A stretch of 64,000 nt of DNA, taken from positions 159,926-223,925 of the forward strand of contig BDSI01000107.1 of assembly GCA_003117195.1 (NCBI GenBank). The letters run 5' to 3'. This DNA comes from Eudorina sp. 2006-703-Eu-15 (taxonomy: Eukaryota; Chlorophyta; Chlorophyceae; Chlamydomonadales; Volvocaceae). Under the pieces are notes generated by a model that ran no database searches, was not told the DNA's origin, and saw nothing but the letters and a program-made list of their open reading frames with translations. Shown piece by piece: positions 46,614 through 58,815 of the stretch. Numbering within the stretch: the first letter of the stretch is position 1; every line of letters starts with the position of its first letter. The translations under genes and the position numbers were made by a program.

Positions 46614-48111
46614 GGACCTTTGACATAGTTACGGCGCTGGGTGTAGTGGTCGGGGCCAGGGACGCCCGCTTCCGGGCACAGAGCAGATCAATGGCTGCCC
46701 AAGAGAGCCGGGGGGCCTGAAGGCGTGGGCTGCTTGCGCAGGGATGGAGTGTACGGTAGGGAAGCTTAGTTGGTGTGGTGCTTCCCTCTGCAAGCCATAG
46801 CCCCACCACAGAACACCCGACTGGAAACCCGGCACCCGCCTGCCTGACGCGTGCGCGACAAGACGCTCTGGCTTAGCTGGACTGACAGGCCCGCTGTACG
46901 GTGCGAGAACTGTCCCTGCAAACATTATACCTTTCGCGCATGGGTTGGGAATCGGGATCAGACTGGTATGTTTTTGCCCGACAGGCGCGCTTCTCCGAGT
47001 TGCTCATTAGCGCGCCCCGGATGCTGCACGGGCTTGAGGAGGTAGAACAACGGGCTGCAAGGCATAGCCCGGGCTTCTGCCCAATCCCTGAGGTGGTGAG
47101 CGGGGCGGACGGGGGGCAACGGCTAGGGGAGCGGTTTTCGTTGAAAGGAATCCTGAACGCAAACATGACTCCCGCGCAGCTAGGCATTGATCTTGCTGAG
47201 CAAGCTGATTCACATCAGTGCTATCCTGTGGAGGCCGCCTTGGGCAGCCGTAGGACAGCTTCCAGAGCCGCGGAAGTAATTGCCATCGTGACATGCTTGC
47301 ACTGACGCACGGAGTCCGCACTTTGCGATCTGGGTTTGATGAATATGTTCAGACCCTTCGCCAATGCCATCCGTTCGAGCAACATTTGATATAAGCGCAC
47401 GCTGTACTTCCTTCGTCTGACGTTTGGATGTCAGAAATGTCTATTGCTTAGCATCGCGGCAAGGCATGAGGAAAGCCCTACGACCCCTTCAAATCACTGC
47501 AACACCCCTTCACAATTGCATGCGCAACCCTTACAACGACAAATTTAATTGATCATGTACAATGCCTTGCATACAGGTTAGTCACATCAGACATCACCAA
47601 ATGCAGGCAGGATTGACGTGATTGTACGGGAAGCACCGCTTCATCGAAGCAATCAACGCCTTTAATGGCATGCATGTATACGAATCCCGGTCATACACTC
47701 ATGCCTGTTGATGAAAAGCTGTCGAGGCCACTTTTACGAGTCGCGTAATAACCCGTACAGGCGCTCCTAGTAGAAAGAGCGTCGACCGCACACAAATCTG
47801 CATGTGCAAATTGCCGAGTACTCAACGAAGCGACATCTTTGCCATGAACTCTTCAATTTTCTTTGCTTAGTATCACCAACGATGAACGTGAGTTCGAGCA
47901 GCCTCGTCGCGAAATATCTCGATCGGCCTGCCTCACCCCCCACCGCTTGGCTGCCGCAGGTCCGTGGTCTATCTCGGCGCTTGTGGGTATTTAACAAGAA
48001 GTGGCCAGTGCAGCTGCACGTCGCGTGAGCCTTCCCTTAGTGACGGCTTCAATCACGATTCTAGTCAAGGTTCCTACCTATTGAACCTCCATTTGCGTAG
48101 CCACAGCTGAA
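46614..48111. other. Intergenic, no supported gene
   Basis: A plus-strand frame with ATG near 46938 stays open to 47305 but has no recognisable feature. The last kilobase is AT-richer and includes the 5' flank of the aspartate oxidase gene. Confidence 0.5.
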
Positions 48112-50949
48112 ATGCAGCATCTTCGGCAGCTTTCAGTTCGTTCACGCGTGGACGCCACGACTCCGTTGGCTTCGTGCGGTGTGGCACGCAGCACCATCAG
48201 ACGGCTGCCTGCCTACGGGGTCGCGTCGATCCGGCCTCGCGTTGTCACGGCACGCATTCGCGCCGATGTCAATTCGGATGCTTTCCGTCCACCTGCTCCA
48301 GCCACCCGTGCTGCCGTCCAGCAGCTGGCGGCGCCTGTGAAACAGCATGAATACCTTGTAATCGGCAGTGGCATAGCCGGCCTCACGTACGCACTGAAGG
48401 TTGCCGAGTATGGCACTGTTGCTATCATCACGAAGGATACCGCCAGCGAAGGCTGCACCCGCTACGCCCAAGGCGGAGTGTGCGCAGTTTTGGACAAAAG
48501 CGACAGCGTCGCCGATCACGTTCGAGACACTGTTGTTGCCGGCGCCTTTTTAAATGACTTGCAGTGAGTTTTCGAGGCGTCATTAGGTCACTGGTATTGC
48601 TTCTTGATTGTCGTTCGGTCCTTATATCTTAAAGACCTTGGTTGCAAATTAAATTGCTTTAGTTATTGATTCGACATCACTGGGATCTGTATATTTTGGG
48701 TCCAGTAATGCCTTGTGCCAAACACAAACGTACGTCGGTGTCCCTCCTCACGACTGGCCCTTGCGCTTATGACACAGGGCCGTCGAAGTGGTATGCCGTG
48801 AAGGACCTGCGCGGGTGCTGGAACTTGTTGAGATGGGTGCGGAGTTCTCGCGCAACGCCGACGGCACCCTGCACCTGACCAAGGAGGGTGGACACAGCAA
48901 CCGCCGCATCGTGCACGCGGCTGACCTGACCGGCGCGGAAATCGAGCGTGCCCTGCTGGCGAAGGCGCGGTCGCATCCGAACATCCACTTTTACGAGCAT
49001 CACCTGGCGGTGGACCTCGTGGTGGACGAGTATGCGGGCATGATGCATTGCTTCGGTGCCGACGTTCTGGACCAGCGGGACAACACCATGACAAGGTGGG
49101 CATGGGTATTGAAAACTGGTGGATGGGGCCAGGTTTGAACGGCTGTCCTCGCTGTGGCTGGCGAGAGGTGCGGTTGAGCTGGGACTTGTGGCTTCCTGCG
49201 TACTGGGTTCTGGGTAGGGTCTGTCCAGGAAGACAGGAACTTCAGAGCTTACGCTTAGGGACCTGAGCGAGGGGTATGTCATCGGTTTTGTTGGCACGTT
49301 ATGACATGTTGCTTCCGTTACAACGTTTACTTCTGTTTTCGTTTGAGTCATGGTCCAAGCAAATCCGCTCTACGTGTTTAGTTGATGGTTGGATGTGTTC
49401 GGCTCCCCTCCGTTGGATCGGGAAAGCTGACTGATTTGGCCGCCCGTGTTGCAGGTTCCTGGGTCTTGCGACGATGCTGGCCAGCGGCGGTGCAGGCCAG
49501 GTCTACCCCAACACCACGAACCCGCATGTAGCCACTGGCGACGGCATCGCTATGGCTTACCGCGCCCACGCCAACGTGAGCAACATGGAATTCGTGCAGT
49601 TCCACCCGACGGGTCTGTACAACCCATTGAACAGCGGAAGCACCTTCCTGATTACTGAGGCAGTGCGCGGAGAGGGCGGCATGCTGTTCAACAAGGCCGG
49701 GGAGCGCTTCATGTCCCAGTACGATGAGCGGCTGGAGCTGGCGCCACGGGACGTCGTTGCCCGGGCCATCCACGACCAACTGCTTACTGGCGGCGAGTCG
49801 CACGTGCTACTGGACATCAGCCACAAGCCACGTGACGACGTGCTACATCATTTTCCAAACATCGCTGCCAAGTGCGCTGAGCTCGGCATCGACATCACGC
49901 GGGATCCGATCCCCGTCGTGCCCGTGCAACATTACACCTGCGGCGGCGTGAGCACGGGGCTGCTGGGAGAGACCAACATCCAGGGTCTGTACGCATGCGG
50001 CGAGGTGGCGTGCTCTGGCCTGCATGGTGCGAACCGGCTGGCGTCGAATTCACTGCTTGAGGGCCTGGTGTTCGCGGACCGCGCGGTCAATCCCAGCGTG
50101 GCGCATGCAGAACATGCGCAGCGGAACTGCACCCGTCAGCTCCACTACGCGGCGGCTAGCGCTGACTTCCGCGATGCTAGGGGTGCACGCGAGCTCAACA
50201 GCGCGCTGGCAGAATGGGTCATGACGCGCCGCCACGAGCTCCGCGACATTATGTGGCGCTGCTGCGGTATCGTCAGAAGGTTGGTCGGGTTGAATCCTGA
50301 AGCGGGCATTGAGAGATCTGCGTGAATGCCTCGTTCTTCGCCTGAGCTTTGCTGCCCAGTGTACTGTGCACTGGATCGGGCTGCTAGATTATACACCCGT
50401 ACACGCGTCGTCCAGCGTGTATCCAGGGCCGTTGACTCTCAAGCGTGTCCGAAAGAGGGTATGTTCGCTTGTTCGGTGATGAACGGGCTGCATTGCAAGG
50501 GTCGTTTGATGTGGTTTGAATCCCCGCCTTTCGCGTACGGCAGGTCCAAGGAGCTCCTGGCCGCACGCGACTACATTGTTTCGCTTTACATCGAGACAAA
50601 GGCTATTTACAAGGCCTACGGAGTCAACACGCCGCTGGTGGAGCTCCTCAACATGGCAACGGTGGCGGAGCTGATGGTGTCGTGCGCGCTGCAGCGCAAA
50701 GAGAGCCGCGGCCTGCATTACAGCGCTGACTACCCGTATCCGGACGAATCCCAGCGCCGCCCTAGCGTCATCAGCACGTCGCTGAAGACGCGGTACGATC
50801 TTTCGCCGTACAAGCACAACATGCCATCTGTCCTGCGGGTGGGCGCCGGCGGGCCCGCGAGCCCTGCCCAGCCCAAGCGTGTCCCGCGAAAGCCGGCGCA
50901 GCGTGACCGCGAGCTGGCCGTGCGGTCCATGCCGGAGCAAGATAAGTGA
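48112..50949 (+). CDS. nadB: L-aspartate oxidase, plastid NAD synthesis
   Basis: Four exons, 48112-48563, 48778-49095, 49455-50279 and 50544-50949, give 666 aa; all three introns are phase 2. Residues 1-75 are Ser/Arg/Ala-rich and read as a plastid transit peptide. The FAD-binding motif [20 protein letters not shown] lies at 84-103. [60 protein letters not shown] and [20 protein letters not shown] are NadB/fumarate-reductase flavoprotein landmarks. The enzyme oxidises L-aspartate to iminoaspartate, the first step of the aspartate route to quinolinate. The chain continues about 45 residues beyond the usual helical domain as a Pro/Lys/Arg-rich tail ([20 protein letters not shown]). TGTAA at 50997 follows the stop by 48 nt. 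Confidence 0.96.
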
Positions 50950-50996
50950 AAAGCACGGCAGCCATACCCCTTGTATATTATTGTCGATTCGACGGA

Positions 50997-51001
50997 TGTA
51001 A
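50997..51001 (+). terminator. TGTAA poly(A) signal
   Basis: Chlorophycean-type signal 48 nt after the L-aspartate oxidase stop. Confidence 0.6.
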
Positions 51002-51442
51002 GGTACTGACATGTGGCTGGTGAAATGGAGCTAAGCTGGCTGACTTGTCAATAGGCTTTCAATTGACAAGCAGGGAATGAGTAGAGATGTGAATGCTTGA
51101 AGGGGACTGTAGGATAAAGGTGCGCCCTGGAACTCAGCGGCCATGGTTAATATGATGATTTGAGCGTGGACACCGGTTGTTGTACGAACAATAAGTGTAA
51201 CAGTCAAGTGCGGTTTAATTGATTCCCCCACCATCGCGGCATTAATGTTGCACCGAACCTGCTCTGCCCACCTGTGATGGCGAAGAATAAGCACGACCCG
51301 GACATGCACGCAACTTACATTTTCTTCAGTAATGTGCTTTGATGATTAACGGAGGTTTTAGGTATTTTAGCGCGCTCGGCATGTTCAGCATGCCACTGAG
51401 AAAGGGACGCACGAGAAGAATGACGTCGTACAGAATGTATGA

Positions 51443-51457
51443 ACGTTACAGCGGACC
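51443..51457 (+). repeat. GTTACAGCGGACCCC dispersed motif
   Basis: Identical 15-mer to 15633-15647, again preceded by a TGTATG-like sequence. Confidence 0.55.
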
Positions 51458-51945
51458 CCAATATTTTTTAACAGGTAACGGCCTCACATGACGTCTCCGC
51501 CTCTGCTTTTCGGGCTATCATATCTGTGGTTGGGTATCCCATTCGTTGTTGAGCATATGAGCGTGCTTTCCAGGTGCCCCCAGCGCTTTCCAATGTGACA
51601 CACGCACTGACCGCAGGTGCAGAAGCACGCGGCAGGCGGACCCTGGAGGCAGCATGGCGCGCCTGGCTCCAGGGTTCCCGCCGGCACCATGTCAGTCATG
51701 ATGCTATGCTAAGCCAAGTGTCCTGTGGTCCCGCGCTACTGCTTCCCAAACAGTTTGGCAACGCACTTTTGTGCCCATCCCGTGAGGTCAGCCCCAGCGC
51801 ACCCGCACGGCAACTGGAACCGTGGCGCTGCGAGTACAATCTCTGTTGAGGTGTGCCATACCTTGACGACAAGGATGCGGAATTTGTCTTGTCATACTTG
51901 TCTCGTGCAATGTGCCCCTTGCAAACGTTAAGCGCAAATGCCTGT

Positions 51946-52012
51946 TGTAACGACGGCGAGTTAACGAACGAAACGACACGATTTACGACATGTCCGAACG
52001 CTGCGCGTTACA
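51946..52012 (+). repeat. 67-bp TGTAACG..CGTTACA element, copy 3
   Basis: All 67 bases equal copy 1 at 10906-10972, 41 kb away, in the same orientation. Flanking bases are unrelated. Confidence 0.93.
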
Positions 52013-53009
52013 CCTGTGCCGCAGAGTCCTCCCTGCACAGTCGCGAGTTTTCCCGTTCTGACCCGGGCGGCACGCCAACAGACTCATGTTTGCAAGCTCA
52101 TGCTCAGTCAAGCTTGGTGCATCTACGAGGCGATTCCAAAAAGCTTTGCCATCGTCACCATTTCGATCCCTGCATGTGAACCTGTACCGAGGACGCCGGC
52201 CGATATAGTACCTGCACATCCACAGTAAACCGAGGGTCCACAGTACGTGCGTTTACCGCAGATAGCCCTGGAGGCCCTACGGAACGTTCTAGTCACGGGC
52301 TGTGCAATGACTAATTATATACGTATATTTTCATCTATCAAGTGGCGTCCCACCGGGCGAACAAGCAGTGTAGGATGTATGTACTCCAGCCGCTGCTCAA
52401 TGATCGTGCCGTGGGTGACCGAGACAGGGCTCCTCTACGCTCCCTCACCAAGGTCGCCCTCACTCATTGATGCCATAAACGCTGATACGCTTACGAAAGG
52501 GTTACATGGGACAAACCAGTAAACAAACATCTTACTCGCATACATACGACTCTCGCCCCAATATCGTCTTCACATCGATACCGATTTTGGCATGCTAACG
52601 CACAAGCATGTAGCCATAAAACGCCGTTAACTCTCATATATATGTCCGCCGTGATCGCATTCAGTACATGACATGCCTGCTGTCACATCCAGCATACACA
52701 TTAGACACTGGCAGCCGTGCAGACAAGTATGGCTGACGGAATGCCGCCGGAGACCCGCAGTCATCAGCTTTGGCCTGTTCGATAGACAAGTGTATCTGCA
52801 CAGCGCCACTGTCCAGCGCTGTTAAGACGTTTCCACGCCGCATTATTAAGAGCTACATTCCCGAACGGATGCGCCGCGGAATCACCAAGTCCAAAAGTAG
52901 CTATATAAAATGATCACGAACGTGGAACATAGGAAAATGCAGGTGCCAATCACGAAAAGCTGCGCAAACTGTTTCAGCTTGCTGACTTGCCCCAGTGACG
53001 TGGCACGCG

Positions 53010-55754
53010 TTACATCACGTGCCACGAGTCCGCCATCCGTTGCCGCTTAACTTCGGGTTCCACCGGCCGGACGACTGGCAGGCTGCGCTTGCTTCGCCGC
53101 AAGGTCTTCTCCGGATGGACGACCTTGAACGCACGCAGCGCCGTCGGCTTCCACTTCGCCTTCTCATCGCCCAGGCCGAGCTGTCCGCTGTCTCCGCGGC
53201 CCCACATGTATAGCACGCCACGGCCGGTAATGGCCGCCGAATGCTCGTCCCCACACTGCACGGCAACGACGCCCGGCATCTGCACAACCGTCCGAGCAAA
53301 CCGGCAACGCTCCTTGCGGTCGCCCTGGCCAAGTTGCCCCCACGTATTTGCTCCTGCAAGACAGCAAGTTGGAAAATTAGTTCACATGCCATATTTTCAT
53401 TATGTGCCCCGACCTGTTAACGACCACTGATGTGTGCGTGGTTCTCGAGAATGGCCCTCACAAGACCTACCAGTTGTCCGAACTTCCATGCGGCCGTTGT
53501 TGAGGACCAACACAAGCGTGTGCGACGCGCCACACGACACTTGAACAGCGCGCCTGCTCTTGCCGTCCTCAGGGTCCTCCCCATTGAGGTCCACGCGAGT
53601 TGGTGTCCATCTGTCCACGCGATCGCCAGTGCCCAACGCCCCTTGGTCGTTGCGGCCGAAAGCAAGCAGCGCGCCGCCCACCGTCAGCGCCATCGAGTGG
53701 TACGCCCCAGCGGCAATAGCCGTTACCCTGCAGCGAACAGAGATATCCTTAGAAGCGCTGGTCACAGAAGCTCATGAAGGTGGCTGGTCATTTCAGCAAT
53801 GACGCATGGCATGGACAGTATCACTGAAATGCGGCAAATATCAGTTCAGATTCGGACAGGTAAACGTCAACCTAATGAAGGGATGTACGTTCGTACTACA
53901 ACCCTCACCTTGCATCTGGCGACAACGGAGCCGGGTCCAGCTCCGCAATCTTGCGCGGCTGGGGCACAACGGTGAGCGCAGGCTGCAGCGCCTTGTGGCC
54001 AAGTTGGCCGTGTCTGCCGTCGCCCCAAGTGAATAGTGACCCGTCCGCGGCTAGAGCCATCGAATGCGTGACGCCCGCACTCGCCGACACAACCCGCACG
54101 CCCCTGTGCGTGGAGAAACACGTTGGACAATGTGATCAGGCAAGGCGCGACGCCGAAACGCAACGCCGCATCCCGCGGCCAGTCAAGGTGAACGCCAAAA
54201 ACTGAACGTTTCCACGTTCTTCCAACAGCAGCAAGGTCGACTCTTCCGCATCGTGCTCAAAGCAGCTGCACTTACTCGAGTGTTGGAATCCGCGTTAGAC
54301 GGGGGCTGTCGACAATGTTGCCAAGGCCCAGCTGGCCGTGCCTCCCTCGCCCACAGCTCCACAGCGCTCCGGTCTCGGCAATGGCGAGTGTGTGGTGCGC
54401 ACCAGCAGCAATAGACACAATGCGAGTCTGGACGAGGCACTGACGAGGCACCGTCAGTTCGAGCGGTGACCACTGGCCCAGACCCAGTTCGCCACTGCTT
54501 CCAAGGCCCCACATGAACAGCTCTCCTCGTCGGCTGATTGATGCGGTGTGGCTGCTGCCGCACGCAACTACGGCAGGCATGGTCTCCTCCTCCATGTCCG
54601 GGTTGTCCTGCGCAAGAAAGCGTTCATCACTTGGTTTACGACACCGAATTGTTTTACACTCGCAAGATAAACGATCGCCAAAAACGTTTCTTACCGAGCA
54701 GACTCGGAAACCCAAGGACGCCAGCCGGGGTAGCGAGCTGCTTTCGTGCGTGCCGATGCCCAACTGGCCGTGGAAACCTGCACCGCAACAAAAGCACTTC
54801 AGATCACCATTGACGCAAGCTCAACATGGGCGCAGCCGGTTTGACCATATCTGGACGGTGATACAATGAGCGTGAACTACCCACCTCGTCCAAACGTAAA
54901 CAGGGAGTGTTTGCAGTCTCGACTGGAGCTCGCGTTGGGATCGTCCGCAATCTCGGCTGGTACCAGCAACGCAGCAGTGTGATATGCGCCACATGAAACG
55001 GCGGTTGCCTGCAGAAAGGTAAGACTGGGTCGGGTAACAACCTTGGATAACCGTTTACCGACACGCCACCCACGGCTGCCATCGAATGCATACCTGCGCC
55101 GCTGCGACGCTCTGACTGTTGACGAAGTGAAGCAGCGACAACGTGTGCTCGCCTTCCCTGCGGCAGCAGAACGTCGTGAGAATGGACAACTCGTATCGAC
55201 CGTCGGAGCGAACAAGAACGACTTACTTGCGGTTGGGCTTCAGTCCTCGTGCCCGTGGCACTGCTTTAAGCCGCTGCTTAGCGATGCGGTCGATGAAGCT
55301 CGAACGGCGAAAGTAGGTGCAGGTCGTTTCGAGCATACCGAGCTGGTGAGTCGAGCACAGGTTCAGGATGTTCTCCACGAGCTGCACGAGGACAGAAACA
55401 AAACGGTAAGATTCCTCTTCTTCAAGGAACAACAAAGCGGCGAGACCTGGCGGCTGAACCCAACGACCAAGTGGGGATGAACACCGTTTGCCTTACCTCG
55501 TCCGGCAAAAGCGACCATAACCCGCATTGCAAATTGGCATCCGCGAATCCTTCAGACTCCACCACCGTAGCAGGCTCCAGCACAATGTTCTGGGGAGCCA
55601 GAAAGTAACAGGTAGGCCGCTCCTGGGCTGAAGACGGAGGCTGCTCATTCTGCCAATCCTGTGAAGCTGCAACTGTCTTATTGCTGTCAACTCTTTTTGC
55701 AAAACGTTGTGACCGGCGCAGGGGTGGTGGAGCGTTGCCGGTGTTGGTGTCCAT
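53010..55754 (-). CDS. F-box / RCC1-repeat protein
   Basis: Nine exons, 55754-55497, 55381-55227, 55157-55094, 55008-54885, 54777-54695, 54607-54276, 54103-53909, 53727-53471 and 53353-53010, give 603 aa with all phases matching. After an 80-residue Pro/Arg/Gln-rich lead comes an F-box split by intron 1: LLPDE|LVENILNLCSTHQLG then MLETTCTYFRR. At least six RCC1 blades follow, with signatures such as CGAYHTAAL, FGRG-FHGQLGIGTHE, CGSSHTASISRRGELFMWGL, AAGAHHTLAIAETGALWSCG, FTWGDGRHGQLGHKA, AAGAYHSMAL and LYMWGRGDSGQLGLGD. The tail is basic (RRSKRSLPVVRPVEPEVKRQ). The likely role is substrate adaptor of an SCF ubiquitin ligase, with the propeller as binding surface; the substrate is unknown. TGTAA overlaps the stop codon (GATGTAACG). 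Confidence 0.93.
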
Positions 55755-56408
55755 CTTGGCTCTGGGTCGTGGGTCACAGCAGGTGGAGGGCGCAAGAGGC
55801 AATCAGATAATTGCAGGACATCCACGAAATGCACTGATAGTCATTCAGACGCCAGTAGAAAAACGTTGCCAGAAAGGAAGCGTCGTGGGACCAAATTGCA
55901 GGAGGCAGCACGGCCCAACGAGCACCTTCTGAACACAACGCAGACATGGAAGCGCACCTGTGTAGTGCCTGGGTGCTCAACCTTATCGTTTCACAAGGAA
56001 AGCTGATCCGAGGAGAAGAAATATAAGATGCACGTTTTGCTTGAAAAGCCGCTACACAGACCTACAACTGCTAACAGGCCATGGCTTTGCAAAACATATT
56101 GAAACAGTCTCAACGACGGGGGATAAAAAGCTTTTTCCCGTCCGTGCATGTACGGCAAATTGTTGCGATTGTTGCGCTACCAGCACTGCCTCTGGTCTTT
56201 GAGCTTTTCCATCATAAGTCACTACAGTTCTAGTCATTCAGCTGCTGTTTTGCAAATATTACCGAAAGGCTGTGTGCTGCTTCTGTTTGGTCGCACGCAG
56301 CGATGGCATAGCACCGCGAAGCATGTCGTGCAGCGTCTTATGCATGTCCCGAATCTGACTTGTTGTGTTGTGCCATTATATGCCTCTGCACAGCAATACG
56401 GGCAACGA
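55755..56408. promoter_or_regulatory. Divergent promoter region F-box/RCC1 and glycosyltransferase-like genes
   Basis: 654 bp between head-to-head ATGs. A longer upstream open frame on the plus strand (from 56148) has no family support and was not added to the glycosyltransferase-like gene. Confidence 0.4.
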
Positions 56409-58647
56409 ATGAAAAGACAAATGCACCCGCTACACCGAAGTACCGACAGTCGAGCGGGGCGTCTTCCTTGGTTAGCCCTTGTGATAATAATAACAGTGGG
56501 TCATTGGGCACGTGAGGTTTTTGCGAAACAACGGGATAACCTAGTTATCTACAGCTTTGCCGCAACCGACCCAGAGTTCGTTCACAATCTCGAGTACTTT
56601 GTGAGGGAGGCCATCGAAGGAGACAAACGCAGTGACTATTACATCATAGTGCAGGAGTCCACAGGGATGCAAGTAGGTTTTCCTTTTCCACGGAGGGTGA
56701 GCCTTGCACGAAAGTCACGCTTGTATATGGCCCGCAGAAAGTTGACCTACCCGAGCTGCCACGCCACGCGCTGTATGTTCGCCACACCAACCGGTGCTAC
56801 GACTGGGGCTCGTACGGATGGTTTCTGTTCAGTGGCCGTGTGGACCCAAAGCGCTACAAGTACTTCTTCTTCATAAACTGCAGCGTCCGGGGACCATTCC
56901 TACCTACTTATGCGCGGGTACGTTCAAACTTTCAGCGCTTCGTGCACGCAGTTCACAAGACAGCATCACGAAGGTTGACACGTTATCCTACCTTGTGCCA
57001 CGCCAGGGGCGAGTGCACTGGACGGAACCTTTCCTATCTCGCCTTGTTGGCGACGTCAAGATGGTGGGCCCAACTATCAGTTGTGAGGGCACGGCACTGA
57101 ACGGCGATTTCCGCGGAAAATGGCGGTACAACCCGCATGTGCAGTCGTACGCGGTCGCGACTGATCGAGTGAGTAGGCTCCTGGGAAGGTGCAGGGTTTC
57201 TACCCGTGGATTGCATGCTTTGACCGGCTGGCCATTCCAACGCCCCTTCTGCGCGTTCAAATGTGGTTGCCAGGTCGGCTTGCAAGTCCTACTGGATGAC
57301 GGCCGCGTGTTTCATTGTCATAATAACCGATGGAACACTATTTATTACAGCGAGCTGGGCTCCTCCACAGCGATCTTAAAGGCTGGTTACAACATAGACT
57401 GCCTCATGACCAAGTACCAAGGGATGGATTGGCGAAATAAGTCCAACTGGGGTTGTAACGCAAGGTGAACAGCGAGGTTTGTGCGCAACGTTATCTGGGG
57501 CGGACCTGACGTGCAAGCGTACCGAGTGCTGTGCTCCGCGATATCTCTACGAACTTGGGTTAGAGGCGTGTGTACAGTGGGTGCATGCCAATGACTGCGC
57601 TGGCAAGCAAGACTGTTCCTTGGGTGTGCTTTATGCAGGGTCACCAGTTCGCGTGATCCAGGATTACCGTTGCACAGTTAACAGTTCGATCGCGGCCGTT
57701 TGAGGGCCAACCCTGATAGGACTCTACATGCCATGCACGTGTCATGCCGAACGCGGCGGGTACCCCTGGCGCCAATTTGCGACACAGGTCCACCCCCCAA
57801 TCGGAGCTCACCTACGACGGCATTACATTGGATCCGCTGGAGGTCATGTTCGTGAAGGTCAAGGAGCTATTGCTGCAACGCAACGTGACCTATGCATTAA
57901 GGGCGGCTCAGTATGACGCATGGCTGGTGAGGCATCTCTGTTTTGTAGGGACCTGTGCCTCAGCGCTGGTGGCTGTGTCATGCTGCGAGCACCCCGAACC
58001 GCATGGGTGCACCGCCTCTTGGTTGCGTGAGCATCTGCGCACACGTAGGCGCCCTGAGTGCGGCTACACGATTGTGCGATTCCCTATTTTTCACTTCCCT
58101 ATCACTGGTGTTTTACAAACCTGAGAACTTGTTGGGGGCGCCCCGCACGTGACCCTACAGCTGCAGGACACCGGTGCATCGAATCTTTCTGTGGTGCTGT
58201 CTAACAAGTATGCTGATGACGAGTTTTCTTACAAAGCGCCGCGCATCCTGGTTGCGAAGGCGCGGGGATCCAGTTGTTTTGATGTGAACTTCTATCGGCA
58301 GCATAACCCGGACCTGAGTGACATCGGCTCCGAAGCAGCCGCTTGGAGACACTACACATTCTATGGCCAGTTCGAGCGACGCCCGCACAGGTGCGTGGGG
58401 ACGTTGCCGTGCACGAAGGTTTCGTGTATGAACGCGCAAGTTCCCAAACATCCGCGGCCTTCACCAGGCGCATGACCTCAGCTTCTTGCTGATCGTTGGC
58501 TCATAGCATTGTGTGTCCGACTTCCGGTCGGCGGCGTTGAAACTCCTGACCATTTATCTGCAAGGTGCCTAACAAACGTCCCACGGTTCTCACGTTGCCC
58601 ACAGGTTCACGTGCGCCATGAACTATACGAAGTACTTCAAGACTTGA
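56409..58647 (+). CDS. Type II membrane, glycosyltransferase-like protein
   Basis: Seven exons, 56409-56672, 56738-56917, 57007-57168, 57274-57464, 57788-57926, 58167-58390 and 58605-58647, give 400 aa. A short basic N-terminus is followed by one hydrophobic anchor (LPWLALVIIITVGHW, about 19-33), the topology of Golgi glycosyltransferases. The lumenal part has IYSFAATDPEFVHNLEYFVR, YYIIVQES, VRHTNRCYDWGSYGWFL, YKYFFFINCSVRGPFLP, MVGPTISCEGTALNG, NPHVQSYAVATD and SELGSSTAILKAGYNIDCLM. These belong to a conserved algal/fungal family I know only as putative glycosyltransferases. A C-terminal module FDVNFYRQHNPDLSDIG...HYTFYGQFERRPHR matches a motif seen in bacterial glycan-related proteins. Donor and acceptor are unknown. 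The exon 6 acceptor could be 58161 or 58167. Confidence 0.82.
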
Positions 58648-58749
58648 GATCGAGCTTGCGAGCTTGTTGATGACGTTCTGGTCATTGGACCTGTTGACTT
58701 GGAGCTCAAGTTAGTTCGTACGGCACGTCCATGGACGTTGCCTCGACGT

Positions 58750-58754
58750 TGTAA
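58750..58754 (+). terminator. TGTAA poly(A) signal
   Basis: 103 nt after the stop of the glycosyltransferase-like gene and only 62 nt before the next ATG. Confidence 0.5.
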
Positions 58755-58815
58755 CTTGGTCATCATTTGTCGTCATTTGCAGTAATGTGTATAGTTTTCC
58801 ACCAGCTTACCAAAC

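Larger units (their letters stand above)
50950..53009. other. Intergenic between convergent genes
   Basis: Apart from the repeats listed (51443 motif, 51946-52012 element) no gene is supported. It contains the 3' flanks of the aspartate oxidase and F-box/RCC1 genes. Confidence 0.6.
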
